From NCBI GenBank assembly GCA_963966275.1, contig CAWZYQ010000194.1, forward strand, positions 1-5,898: DNA of 5,898 bases, given 5' to 3'. Shown piece by piece: positions 1-5,886 of this stretch. The position numbers were made by a program, and so were the translations under genes. Below the pieces are notes generated by a model. It searched no databases and was not told the origin of the DNA. It was given only the letters and a program-made list of their open reading frames with translations. Origin of the DNA: UBA10427 sp003500135. Its GTDB lineage: Bacteria; Bacteroidota; Bacteroidia; Cytophagales; Cyclobacteriaceae. Every line of letters begins with the position of its first letter. Positions within the stretch are counted from its first letter, which is position 1.

Positions 1-19
1 TAAATGTAATTGATAACCT

Positions 20-66
20 CTGGACCATTGAACCCATGAACTCTTGAACCCATGAACTATTGAACC
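20..66. repeat. Short tandem direct repeat, 16-base unit built of two 8-base halves
   Basis: The unit TTGAACCCATGAACTC occurs at 28-43, again at 44-59 with one change (last base A), and a third partial copy TTGAACC ends at 66. Each unit is itself two related octamers, TTGAACCC and ATGAACTC, so the tract can be read as five octamers of the form (T/A)TGAAC(C/T)(C/A/T). The preceding octamer CTGGACCA (20-27) looks like a decayed sixth copy. The array begins 7 bases beyond the stop codon of the minus-strand protease gene, so it lies in that gene's 3' flank or transcript tail. A period of 8 does not keep a reading frame and no coding sequence covers it. All copies run in the same direction, so it is not a hairpin terminator. 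Its function is unknown; replication slippage is the simplest origin. Confidence 0.85.
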
Positions 67-73
67 TCGTTTA

Positions 74-1444
74 TCAATAGCCAATCGACACAAAACCACT
101 ACCCAATACCTTCAGATCCCCCGAATAGATGGTGATTTTGTAATCGCCCTTTTTTGTAAAGGTATAAGGGAAATAGGTGTAATCCAGGGTGCCGGTGACA
201 TTGAAAGCCAGGTCTTCGTATTTTTCGTACTTATCTCCTTTTTTCCGGTCAATCAATACGACAATTTTGTCAGTGCCCAGCTTGTCGGGATATGTGTCGA
301 CATATACATAAACTACCCCGCCATTCTTTCTGTCTATCGTAAAACTGGAATACCGCTTGCTGGTGCCCGGGATCGTGTTGTTGTTGTTCGTAACAGAAAT
401 ATTTGAGAAAAAAACTTTACTGGCAGAAGTGGATTTTTTCACTGTCGGATTCGAGCCGTTGCCATAGATCATGGCATTGATTTCCTCCGGTGACTTGATA
501 GGCAACTTATTGCCCGGTGTGGTCTGTATGGAAAAAGCCCGCTGTGGACTATTCAGTCCTTTGGCTTCAAGCTTGTTATGTGCTTCCGGACTAACAGCTG
601 AAACATAATACATGCCGTTGATACCGCCGACGAGACCGACCCCGGTTTTAAGTCCAACAGACGTGGCAATTCCGATTACCCGGTTTTGTTCATTGAATAC
701 AGGTCCGCCACTGTTGCCCGGGTGGATTTCCGCATCTGTTTTGATGAAGCCATATTCCGGATTGAACACATAGTCCAGGCCCGACATAATACCGAGGCTC
801 AGCGTACTCATGTCGCGAAGCATCAGTGCAGCGCTGCCATTAAACTGAGCCGGATAGCCAAATACGCAAAGTTGCTCTCCCTGGGCTACCCTGTCGGAAT
901 CACCAATGGGCAGAGCGGTAAATTTCAGGTTTTCAGTATTACCGTGTTCATCGCGCACCACTCTTAGTAATGCCCCGTCATAAGCGCCCATACCCACCGA
1001 TATCACTTCCGCATCGTAAAGCACATAATCGTTTTCGCCCGGTCCGTTGAACACCTGGATGACCGGAACAGTGTACCCTGTATTATACGCTTTGATCAAT
1101 CGGTTCTCCTTGATCAAATTTTCTATGAAATCTTCGGAATACGTGGCAATTCCCGATCGCTTTTGACCATTTTTATCGTAATAGTCGTAATCGACATAGC
1201 CCTTTACGCATTTCTCCACCACATGCCGGTTGGTAAATAAATAACCATCATCAGTAACAAAGAAGCCGGAGCCTCGACTTAGATATCCGGCTCCCGGTTT
1301 GACTTTTTCCAGGTTAGGGTCAAAGAGGATCACTTTCACCACGCCTTTGCCGTACCTGGCGGCTATCTGTTTGGTATTGAGTTGGGCTTTTGCTGCAATG
1401 GTAAACAGCAAAACATAGCAAAGAACAAGTGCAAATCGTTTCAT
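74..1444 (-). CDS. Secreted trypsin/HtrA-like serine protease with unassigned beta-rich C-terminal domain
   Basis: A 456-residue exported protein that probably cleaves proteins in the periplasm or outside the cell; the substrate is unknown. Residues 1-20 form a signal peptide (MKR, hydrophobic stretch, AKA before Q21). The chymotrypsin-fold domain spans about 25-290. The triad is visible as His74 (TNRHVV), Asp156 (YDGALLRV) and Ser245 (HPGNSGGPV), and the GYP at 196-198 matches the loop after the GExV-type strand in HtrA proteases. His74 to Asp156 is 82 residues, against about 30 in DegP, so a Tyr/Asp-rich insertion of about 50 residues follows the histidine. No PDZ domain follows. Instead a linker (about 290-345) leads to a beta-rich region (345-456) rich in Tyr, Val and Thr, perhaps a sandwich fold used for binding. 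The C terminus does not resemble a type IX sorting domain. The ATG is chosen because it opens directly into the signal peptide; no Shine-Dalgarno is seen, as is usual in Bacteroidota. Protease call is firm; the C-terminal role is not known. Confidence 0.9.
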   Translation of the reverse strand: MKRFALVLCYVLLFTIAAKAQLNTKQIAARYGKGVVKVILFDPNLEKVKPGAGYLSRGSGFFVTDDGYLFTNRHVVEKCVKGYVDYDYYDKNGQKRSGIATYSEDFIENLIKENRLIKAYNTGYTVPVIQVFNGPGENDYVLYDAEVISVGMGAYDGALLRVVRDEHGNTENLKFTALPIGDSDRVAQGEQLCVFGYPAQFNGSAALMLRDMSTLSLGIMSGLDYVFNPEYGFIKTDAEIHPGNSGGPVFNEQNRVIGIATSVGLKTGVGLVGGINGMYYVSAVSPEAHNKLEAKGLNSPQRAFSIQTTPGNKLPIKSPEEINAMIYGNGSNPTVKKSTSASKVFFSNISVTNNNNTIPGTSKRYSSFTIDRKNGGVVYVYVDTYPDKLGTDKIVVLIDRKKGDKYEKYEDLAFNVTGTLDYTYFPYTFTKKGDYKITIYSGDLKVLGSGFVSIGY

Positions 1445-1565
1445 GGTGTTATAAATTGTTGTTTGACTTCTATTTTAAAATCCACAGACAATCCTTAATA
1501 CCAATTCCTTCCGGGTGTATATTGGTCGCGGAAATACGTCAACACAATTTATTTACGGTGCCTGA

Positions 1566-1582
1566 CAGGCCTTAACAGCCTG
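1566..1582. repeat. Small inverted repeat in the 231-base gap between protease and oxidoreductase genes
   Basis: CAGGC (1566-1570) and GCCTG (1578-1582) are perfect complements around a 7-base spacer. No T-run follows on either strand, so it is not an intrinsic terminator by itself. It lies about 120 bases upstream of the protease start on the minus strand, where an operator or leader structure is possible. A 5-base stem is short enough to arise by chance. Nothing else recognisable as a gene or RNA is seen in this gap. Confidence 0.25.
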
Positions 1583-1626
1583 GTTACAAATGCTAACACT
1601 CAGGTTTCATGAAGGGAATAAAGCGG

Positions 1627-1644
1627 AAAAAAATACTTGGTATT
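1627..1644 (-). terminator. Weak possible terminator of the oxidoreductase gene
   Basis: Read on the minus strand, AATAC and GTATT form a 5-base stem with a three-base loop (1632-1644) that runs straight into seven T residues (complement of 1627-1633, sharing the last stem bases). It lies about 30 bases past the oxidoreductase stop codon, the right place for an intrinsic terminator. The stem is short and AT-rich, so it would be weak at best. Confidence 0.3.
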
Positions 1645-1675
1645 GAATAATTTGACCTGTATCCTAATGCATGAT

Positions 1676-2668
1676 TCAGGTATAACGGCCGATTTCAACC
1701 ACCACCTTACCTACAGCGTGTCCGGTTTCGAGGTGCTCCATGGCTTTGGAGGTTTCAGGAAGTATGTAGGTCTTGCTAACAATGGATCTTAACTTATTTT
1801 GTTCCATCTGATCTGCCAGATACGCGAGGTCTTTTTTTGTATATTCCCATGAAACCATACCGATCTTTTTTCCCGTCTTTTTGGATAAGCGAGGAGACTG
1901 TAACATATGTCCCAGTAACTTTTTAAAACCTCCATACCCGATTATGGCACATTTGCCACCGGGTTTGAGCAGGCCTGCATATTGTTTTACCGAATAGTTG
2001 CCTACGTTATCGATGATCAGGTCGAATGATTGCTCCAATTGATCCAGGGAGGTTTTCGTGTAGTCAATCACTTCCTCGGCGCCCAATGAACGGACCAATT
2101 CCACATTTTTGGTACTACAAACACCAGTGACCCTGGCTCCGGTATTTTTAGCCAATTGAACGGTGAAGATACCTACGCCTCCCGAAGCCCCATTGACCAG
2201 GACTTCATCATCCGGCTGGATATCACCAAAGCTAAACAAGCCATGATACGCCGTCAATCCGGCAACCGGCAGAGCAGCAGCTTCTGCAAAGCTTATTTCT
2301 GCAGGCATATGCACGAAAAGAGCCTCCGGCGCAGCGGCATATTCAGCCAGGCCACCCAGCGACATATGTTGTTTACTAAAAAGAATGCCCATTACCTTGT
2401 CTCCGATTTCAAATTGCTTCACCTGTGATCCTTTGGAAATCACAATACCGGCTACATCGGCACCTACAGTTTTTATTTTGGGCCGGAACAAGCCGAACTG
2501 AAAACGCATGAAGTAGGGGGCGCCCCGCATAAAATGCCAGTCGAGCGGATTGATGGCAGTTGCTTTTATTTGAATTAAAATTTCATCAGGTTTAGGTTCG
2601 GGATTCTCAATTTCCTGAAGTGATAATACCGAAGGCGGACCATAGGATTTCTGAACAATAGCTTGCAT
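1676..2668 (-). CDS. Zinc-independent medium-chain NAD(P)-dependent oxidoreductase, quinone reductase type
   Basis: A 330-residue cytosolic enzyme of the medium-chain dehydrogenase/reductase superfamily, closest in layout to NADPH:quinone reductases and related enoyl or alkenal reductases. The N-terminal GroES-like catalytic domain covers about 1-125, with the TAINPLDW signature at 37-44. At 69-74 it has GADVAG where zinc alcohol dehydrogenases carry the GHE zinc ligand, which argues against a catalytic zinc. The Rossmann fold begins at about 150 with the dinucleotide loop NGASGGVG (159-166). The next strand ends in CSTKN (184-188) rather than an acidic residue, which favours NADPH over NADH. 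The segment KPGGKCAIIG (235-244) is typical of the family. Length is normal and no truncation is seen. The ATG begins the usual MQAIV opening; there is no clear ribosome binding site. It is separated from the upstream DUF2911 gene by a terminator, so it is probably transcribed alone. Family is firm; the substrate cannot be told from sequence. Confidence 0.92.
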   Translation of the reverse strand: MQAIVQKSYGPPSVLSLQEIENPEPKPDEILIQIKATAINPLDWHFMRGAPYFMRFQFGLFRPKIKTVGADVAGIVISKGSQVKQFEIGDKVMGILFSKQHMSLGGLAEYAAAPEALFVHMPAEISFAEAAALPVAGLTAYHGLFSFGDIQPDDEVLVNGASGGVGIFTVQLAKNTGARVTGVCSTKNVELVRSLGAEEVIDYTKTSLDQLEQSFDLIIDNVGNYSVKQYAGLLKPGGKCAIIGYGGFKKLLGHMLQSPRLSKKTGKKIGMVSWEYTKKDLAYLADQMEQNKLRSIVSKTYILPETSKAMEHLETGHAVGKVVVEIGRYT

Positions 2669-2837
2669 GTTGGTTTGGTTTTTGAGTTTTCTTTATGAAA
2701 AGGAACGAAGGGGGAATGAAGCGGTTAGGTATTTTTGACAAGATGGTATTCAAAGACATAAACGGCATTTGATTTTCTTCAAAGGCAATTGGTAAATGAT
2801 ATGAAGACGGAGAAGGATTAAGGCTGAGGATTCGTCT

Positions 2838-2864
2838 CAAATTATCAAGGATTGTGAAAAACAA
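2838..2864 (-). promoter_or_regulatory. Weak candidate promoter for the oxidoreductase gene
   Basis: On the minus strand a TTG (complement of 2862-2864) is followed after 17 bases by TAATTTG (complement of 2838-2844). This is one base short of the Bacteroidota -7 consensus TAnnTTTG. It would give a 5' leader of roughly 160 bases. The imperfect match and long leader make this only a candidate; no better match was found in the gap. Confidence 0.22.
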
Positions 2865-2917
2865 GCCACTTGCTTATTCGTACATGGATTAAATTTGCTT
2901 ACATAGGGCCATAAATG

Positions 2918-2949
2918 AAAAAGCCCTCCGGACAAAGGTCAGGAGGGCT
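2918..2949 (-). terminator. Intrinsic terminator of the DUF2911 gene
   Basis: AGCCCTCC (2922-2929) and GGAGGGCT (2942-2949) are perfect 8-base complements. Inside them GAC (2931-2933) pairs with GTC (2938-2940) across one G/A mismatch, leaving a 4-base loop. On the minus strand the hairpin runs into a T5 tract (complement of 2918-2922), then CATTTAT. It begins 22 bases after the DUF2911 stop codon. No T-run follows on the plus strand, so it acts in the minus direction only. It should separate DUF2911 transcription from the oxidoreductase downstream. Confidence 0.9.
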
Positions 2950-2971
2950 GAAGCATTTCTTAAGTCAAAAC

Positions 2972-3826
2972 TTATTTACTCCACTCTTCGATCGACTTTT
3001 CATTCATGCGAACATAGTCATCGTTTCCGGCTTCTTTGGCTTTCTCCATCGATTTTTTGGCAGTTACAATTGCTGTTTCCTTATCACCCATATCAGCTTC
3101 GATCAATGCCTTCCGTCGATATACCCAGAAGGCGTTGGCGCCGTCTTCTTCATATACCTCAATGGCCTTTGATATCCACTCATGGGCCTGCTTTAGGTCT
3201 TTTCCACTCTCGTGATAATAAGTAGCAGCCATATAGTAATCGCGCGGATCTACACGAAGGTTGCGCTTAATGTCCGCCATCACTTTGCTGTCCACTTCTA
3301 CGGTCATTGGTATAACCACCTTGGCATTTTCCCATTTGATGTAGAGGTCAGCTTTCGTGTGGCTCAGATTACCAATACCGATTTCGAAAGTCTCAACCAG
3401 CGATGAAGTGGCTTTTACCTCAGTGGTGAAACGGAACACATCTTCCTCTTCCTTGTATTCACCAGTGCCCCATTGCTCCCAGTTTTTGTTGACCACAATC
3501 GTCCATTCATTTTCACCCGGAATAGCAAAAAGGGCATAGCTACCTGCTTCAAGCTTATTGCCGGCAATTTCTACCTCGTCGCTTACGGTGAGCTTGGTGG
3601 CGGCATTGGCCCCGAGGCGCCATATTTTTCCGTAAGGTACCAGGTCGCCAAAAATGGTACGGCCGCGCATGCTGGGTCGTGCGTACTCAATGGTTACATC
3701 AGTCAGGCCAACTTTTTGTTCCAGTTTGGCCTTTGGACTAGGCTGTGGCATGTTGATCTGCGCCTGGGCCAGGGTAGTGGCAAAGATCATACACATCGCC
3801 AAAAAAATTCGTGTCACTTTTTCCAT
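2972..3826 (-). CDS. Secreted DUF2911 protein with C-terminal TPR-like helices
   Basis: A 284-residue exported protein of unknown biochemical role. Residues 1-22 are a signal peptide (hydrophobic core, then LAQA before Q23); there is no lipobox, so it is probably soluble in the periplasm. The DUF2911 domain fills about 28-177. Its hallmark block is at 48-77 (YARPSMRGR, then FGDLVPYGKIWRLGANAAT), followed by KLEAGSYALFAIPG (91-104) and a WTIVVNKNWEQWG strand (108-120). Residues about 190-284 are helical and resemble two or three TPR-like repeats (DYYMAATYYHESGKD, HEWISKAIEVY, RRKALIEADMGDKETAI), a common partner for protein contacts. DUF2911 is known mainly from Bacteroidota and has no established function that I know of. 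The ATG is supported by the signal peptide and by a promoter about 40 bases upstream; the leader is A-rich with no Shine-Dalgarno. It has its own terminator, so it is probably a single-gene unit. Family call is strong. Confidence 0.92.
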   Translation of the reverse strand: MEKVTRIFLAMCMIFATTLAQAQINMPQPSPKAKLEQKVGLTDVTIEYARPSMRGRTIFGDLVPYGKIWRLGANAATKLTVSDEVEIAGNKLEAGSYALFAIPGENEWTIVVNKNWEQWGTGEYKEEEDVFRFTTEVKATSSLVETFEIGIGNLSHTKADLYIKWENAKVVIPMTVEVDSKVMADIKRNLRVDPRDYYMAATYYHESGKDLKQAHEWISKAIEVYEEDGANAFWVYRRKALIEADMGDKETAIVTAKKSMEKAKEAGNDDYVRMNEKSIEEWSK

Positions 3827-3866
3827 GGTTTTTGCTTTTTAGTTAGTATTCTAATTAATTGCATTT

Positions 3867-3898
3867 CAAATATAGCTCTAATAACTGATTAAAGACAA
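3867..3898 (-). promoter_or_regulatory. Bacteroidota-type promoter for the DUF2911 gene
   Basis: On the minus strand TATATTTG (complement of 3867-3874) matches the Bacteroidota -7 consensus TAnnTTTG at every fixed position. A TTG (complement of 3896-3898) lies 21 bases upstream, an acceptable spacing for the -33 element. This places the transcript start some 30-40 bases before the ATG at 3826. It lies in the 118-base region shared with the divergent thioesterase operon. Confidence 0.65.
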
Positions 3899-3921
3899 TG
3901 GATGTCTGCGTCAGCGGCGAC

Positions 3922-3938
3922 ATTGTTTTATAAACAAT
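3922..3938. repeat. Perfect 7-base inverted repeat just before the thioesterase start
   Basis: ATTGTTT (3922-3928) and AAACAAT (3932-3938) are exact complements separated by TAT. The repeat ends 6 bases before the ATG at 3945. As DNA it could be a dimeric repressor site between two divergent genes. As RNA it could form a small AT-rich hairpin near the ribosome entry site. It is not followed by a T-run, so it is not a terminator. No Bacteroidota promoter consensus was found on the plus strand in this gap, so the operon promoter is unassigned. Confidence 0.4.
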
Positions 3939-3944
3939 TGAAAT

Positions 3945-4370
3945 ATGGATTTATGGGATATTGACAACTTCAAGCATCTGCTTGAGCAGTACATTCCCTT
4001 TCACAAGTTGATCGGAATTAAACTTGTGGAAGTGAGAAAAGGGTACGCCTCGATTTTAATTCCCTACAAGCCGGAACTTGTTGGCGACCCCCGGGTAAAG
4101 CGTATTCATGGCGGAGTAATTTCAACGGCCATGGACGCCGCAGGTGGCGCTGCCGGTATGACGACCCTTTCCAAACCGGAAGATCAGATCGCAACCATTG
4201 ATATACGGGTGGATTATTTACATCCGGGAAAGCCGGAAGATATTATTTGTGAAGGACAGATCGTGCGCGATGGCAGTGCGGTGATCTTTACCAAGATGAC
4301 GGCCCATCATCGTGAAAGCAATGAATTGATTGCCGAAGCAAGGGCAATTTATCGGGTAAAACGATTTTAA
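3945..4370 (+). CDS. PaaI-type hotdog-fold thioesterase
   Basis: A 141-residue cytosolic protein, expected to hydrolyse an acyl-CoA or similar thioester. The single hotdog domain covers most of the chain. The family active-site motif is HGGVISTAMD: His55-Gly56-Gly57 with Asp64 in the position of the PaaI catalytic acid, followed by a Gly/Ala-rich central helix (65-71). The strand TIDIRVDYLHPG (84-95) is the other conserved block, and the final strand has ELIAEARAIYRV (127-138). Length is typical. The ATG gives a normal N-terminal helix; there is no in-frame extension needed and no clear ribosome binding site. It is the first gene of a likely plus-strand operon: its TAA is followed at once by the ATG of the DNA glycosylase, which points to coupled translation. 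The physiological thioester is unknown, and small PaaI-like proteins range from phenylacetyl-CoA enzymes to general acyl-CoA housekeeping. Confidence 0.9.
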   Translation: MDLWDIDNFKHLLEQYIPFHKLIGIKLVEVRKGYASILIPYKPELVGDPRVKRIHGGVISTAMDAAGGAAGMTTLSKPEDQIATIDIRVDYLHPGKPEDIICEGQIVRDGSAVIFTKMTAHHRESNELIAEARAIYRVKRF

Positions 4371-4970
4371 ATGGCTGATAAACTTCCTCGTAGTTTTTAT
4401 GAACGTGAAGATGTAGTGCAGATCGCTCGCGAACTACTGGGTAAACGTCTGTGTACCCACTTCGATGGTGTATTGACATCGGCCATCATTACAGAAGTGG
4501 AAGCTTACTGCGGAAGAAATGATAAGGCATGCCACGCCAATGACGGACTGCGTACGAATAGGACGGAGGTGATGTATGGAAGGGGCGGCCATGCGTATGT
4601 ATACCTGTGTTATGGGATCCATCACCTCTTTAATGTGGTAACCAATAAAAAACATAGGGCTGATGCAATATTGGTTCGAGGTGTATCGCCTGAACAGGGT
4701 ATTGAAACCATGTTACAACGAAGATCGATGCACGAAGTTCAGAAAAGAATGACCTCAGGACCCGGGACCTTATCACAGGCCTTGGGCATCAGAACAAAAC
4801 ATACGGGTTGCGATTTGATGGGAAATGAAATATGGATTGAAGAACAGAAAACAATACCTGACAGCCTGATAGTAGAAAGCAGGCGTATAGGAGTGGACTA
4901 TTCCGGTGACCATGCTTTTCGTCCATGGCGTTTTTATATAAAAGAAAGTAAATGGGTGAGCAAGCCCTAA
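4371..4970 (+). CDS. aag: DNA-3-methyladenine glycosylase, AAG/MPG family
   Basis: A 199-residue base-excision repair enzyme that cuts the glycosidic bond of alkylated or deaminated purines (3-methyladenine, 7-methylguanine, hypoxanthine are known AAG family substrates), leaving an abasic site. By alignment from memory with human AAG, the catalytic Glu125 is Glu44 in EVEAY; Tyr127, His136, Tyr159, Tyr162 and Asn169 correspond to Tyr46, His55, Tyr78, Tyr81 and Asn88, all present and at matching spacing. The block MYGRGGHAYVYLCYG (68-82) is the family hallmark, with RGVSPEQG (103-110) and GPGTLSQALGI (130-140) following. Length is normal for a bacterial member. The start ATG directly abuts the thioesterase TAA with no gap, so translation is probably coupled; no Shine-Dalgarno is evident. 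It is unrelated in fold to the AlkA and Tag glycosylases despite shared names. Identity is very secure; substrate range in this organism is inferred. Confidence 0.96.
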   Translation: MADKLPRSFYEREDVVQIARELLGKRLCTHFDGVLTSAIITEVEAYCGRNDKACHANDGLRTNRTEVMYGRGGHAYVYLCYGIHHLFNVVTNKKHRADAILVRGVSPEQGIETMLQRRSMHEVQKRMTSGPGTLSQALGIRTKHTGCDLMGNEIWIEEQKTIPDSLIVESRRIGVDYSGDHAFRPWRFYIKESKWVSKP

Positions 4971-5009
4971 AAAAATTGTATATATTGTGATTCAAAAAAA
5001 TGAAGGGCT

Positions 5010-5849
5010 ATGAGGAAGTTTTTATGTCCCGTCGATTTTTCTGAGGCATCGTTAAATGCCATGGAATTTGCTGCGCATATCGGTGAAAAAGAAAGCGCAG
5101 TGTTAACCTTGCTCAATGTATTTACAGAGGATGATTTTGATGAGATCCTCGAATCGGAGCATATTGGCAAAGAATACAATGAGAAAATTTCACTTGCAGA
5201 AGGAAAGCTTAAAGAGATATCGGATGAGATATGTCAGATGAGTAAGCCAAAAGGTTTGGTGAATTGTGAATACAAACTTCGAAGTGGAAAACTACAGGAG
5301 ACGATCATTGAAGAAGCTAAAGAAGGAAAGTACGACCTGATTGTGATGGGTACGGTTGGCGTTACCAATATGAAAGAACGATATATTGGTAGTAAGACAC
5401 TTCGGGTGATTGAACACGCGCCCTGTTCGGTGATGGCCATCCCTGAGAATTGTCATTATCACAAGATCAAGCGGCTCGTTTATGCATCGGATTATCAGGA
5501 AGAAGATAAAATTGCCATTCAACAGGTGGTTTCGCTCGCGGTCCACATCAAAGCCCATATCGATGTGCTCCACATTTCCAAAAGTGAAAGCGATATAAGC
5601 AAAGCCGTTTATCAGGAGTTTGTAAATGAAATCAAAAGCTTTGTTGCTTACGGCGAACTCGATTTTGACCGGCGGATTTTTGAGCATACCTCAAGGGGCA
5701 TACTCAATTATATGAATGAGCAAAAATCTGATTTACTGGTCCTCTTGGATAAAAAGCGCAACTTCCTTCAAAATCTCTTTTCTACCAGTGTGGTAAAGGA
5801 GTTGACCGAATTTTCAGATTATCCTTTTTTAGTCATCAAATTGTCGTAG
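5010..5849 (+). CDS. Tandem universal stress protein (UspA family)
   Basis: A 279-residue cytosolic protein with two Usp domains, about 1-147 and 150-279, a common layout in Bacteroidota. The first opens with the canonical strand and PVDFSE (7-12) and carries the full nucleotide-binding motif G-2X-G-9X-G-S: Gly114, Gly117, Gly127-Ser128, followed by VIEHAPCSVMAIP (133-145). It is therefore expected to bind ATP. The second domain keeps the opening strand and Asp161 (VYASDYQEED), but at the equivalent loop has LLDKKRNFLQNLFSTS (245-260) without the glycines, so it probably does not bind nucleotide in the usual way. The ATG at 5010 gives the normal MRKFLCPVDF start; another ATG at 5000 is out of frame and closes quickly. 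AAGGG sits only two bases before the start, too near to be a good Shine-Dalgarno. The gene follows the glycosylase by 39 bases with no terminator between them, so shared transcription is likely. Usp proteins generally respond to starvation or other stress; the specific signal is unknown. Confidence 0.94.
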   Translation: MRKFLCPVDFSEASLNAMEFAAHIGEKESAVLTLLNVFTEDDFDEILESEHIGKEYNEKISLAEGKLKEISDEICQMSKPKGLVNCEYKLRSGKLQETIIEEAKEGKYDLIVMGTVGVTNMKERYIGSKTLRVIEHAPCSVMAIPENCHYHKIKRLVYASDYQEEDKIAIQQVVSLAVHIKAHIDVLHISKSESDISKAVYQEFVNEIKSFVAYGELDFDRRIFEHTSRGILNYMNEQKSDLLVLLDKKRNFLQNLFSTSVVKELTEFSDYPFLVIKLS

Positions 5850-5850
5850 C

Positions 5851-5886
5851 GCCTTCTTCATGACCCTGCAGTAAGGCCCTTTTTTT
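5851..5886 (+). terminator. Possible intrinsic terminator after the universal stress protein gene
   Basis: GCCTT (5851-5855) and AAGGC (5873-5877) can pair around a 17-base loop, and two C residues then lead into seven T residues (5880-5886). It starts right after the Usp stop codon, the expected place for the end of this operon. The stem is only five pairs and the loop is large, so it may be weak, or the true terminator may lie beyond the window. Confidence 0.35.

Larger units (their letters stand above)
2669..2971. other. 303-base intergenic region between two minus-strand genes
   Basis: This gap holds the DUF2911 terminator at its right end and only one weak promoter candidate for the oxidoreductase. 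The rest shows no tRNA, no strong hairpin and no riboswitch-like conserved structure that I can recognise. An open frame on the minus strand (2607-2864) crosses into the oxidoreductase gene but has low-complexity, gene-unlike composition and is not called. Confidence 0.6.

Noticed and set aside
345..460. Asn-rich and Ser/Thr-rich linker in the protease as a possible low-complexity expansion or contingency tract
   Set aside because: The asparagine run is only four codons and there is no longer nucleotide repeat capable of phase variation.
1505..1550. Possible promoter TTGACG with TATACA upstream of the protease gene on the minus strand
   Set aside because: Spacing is only 15 bases and the downstream box does not match the Bacteroidota TAnnTTTG element; too weak to annotate.
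2607..2864. Minus-strand open frame of 85 codons overlapping the oxidoreductase start
   Set aside because: Composition is low-complexity, it has no motif or ribosome binding site, and it overlaps the first 62 bases of a solid gene in another frame.
3473..3892. Plus-strand open frame of 139 codons opposite the DUF2911 gene
   Set aside because: It lies almost wholly antisense to a gene with a clear family, signal peptide, promoter and terminator; its translation has no recognisable domain.
3902..3923. Dyad ATGTC / GACAT in the divergent intergenic region
   Set aside because: Only 5-base arms with a 12-base spacer that lacks further pairing; readily expected by chance.
5000..5002. Alternative ATG ten bases before the Usp start
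   Set aside because: Out of frame with the Usp domain and the frame closes after 14 codons; the ATG at 5010 gives the canonical Usp N terminus.
5292..5687. Minus-strand open frame of 131 codons opposite the universal stress protein gene
   Set aside because: Antisense to a firmly identified Usp gene, with no family-like motif; best explained as a by-product of codon use.
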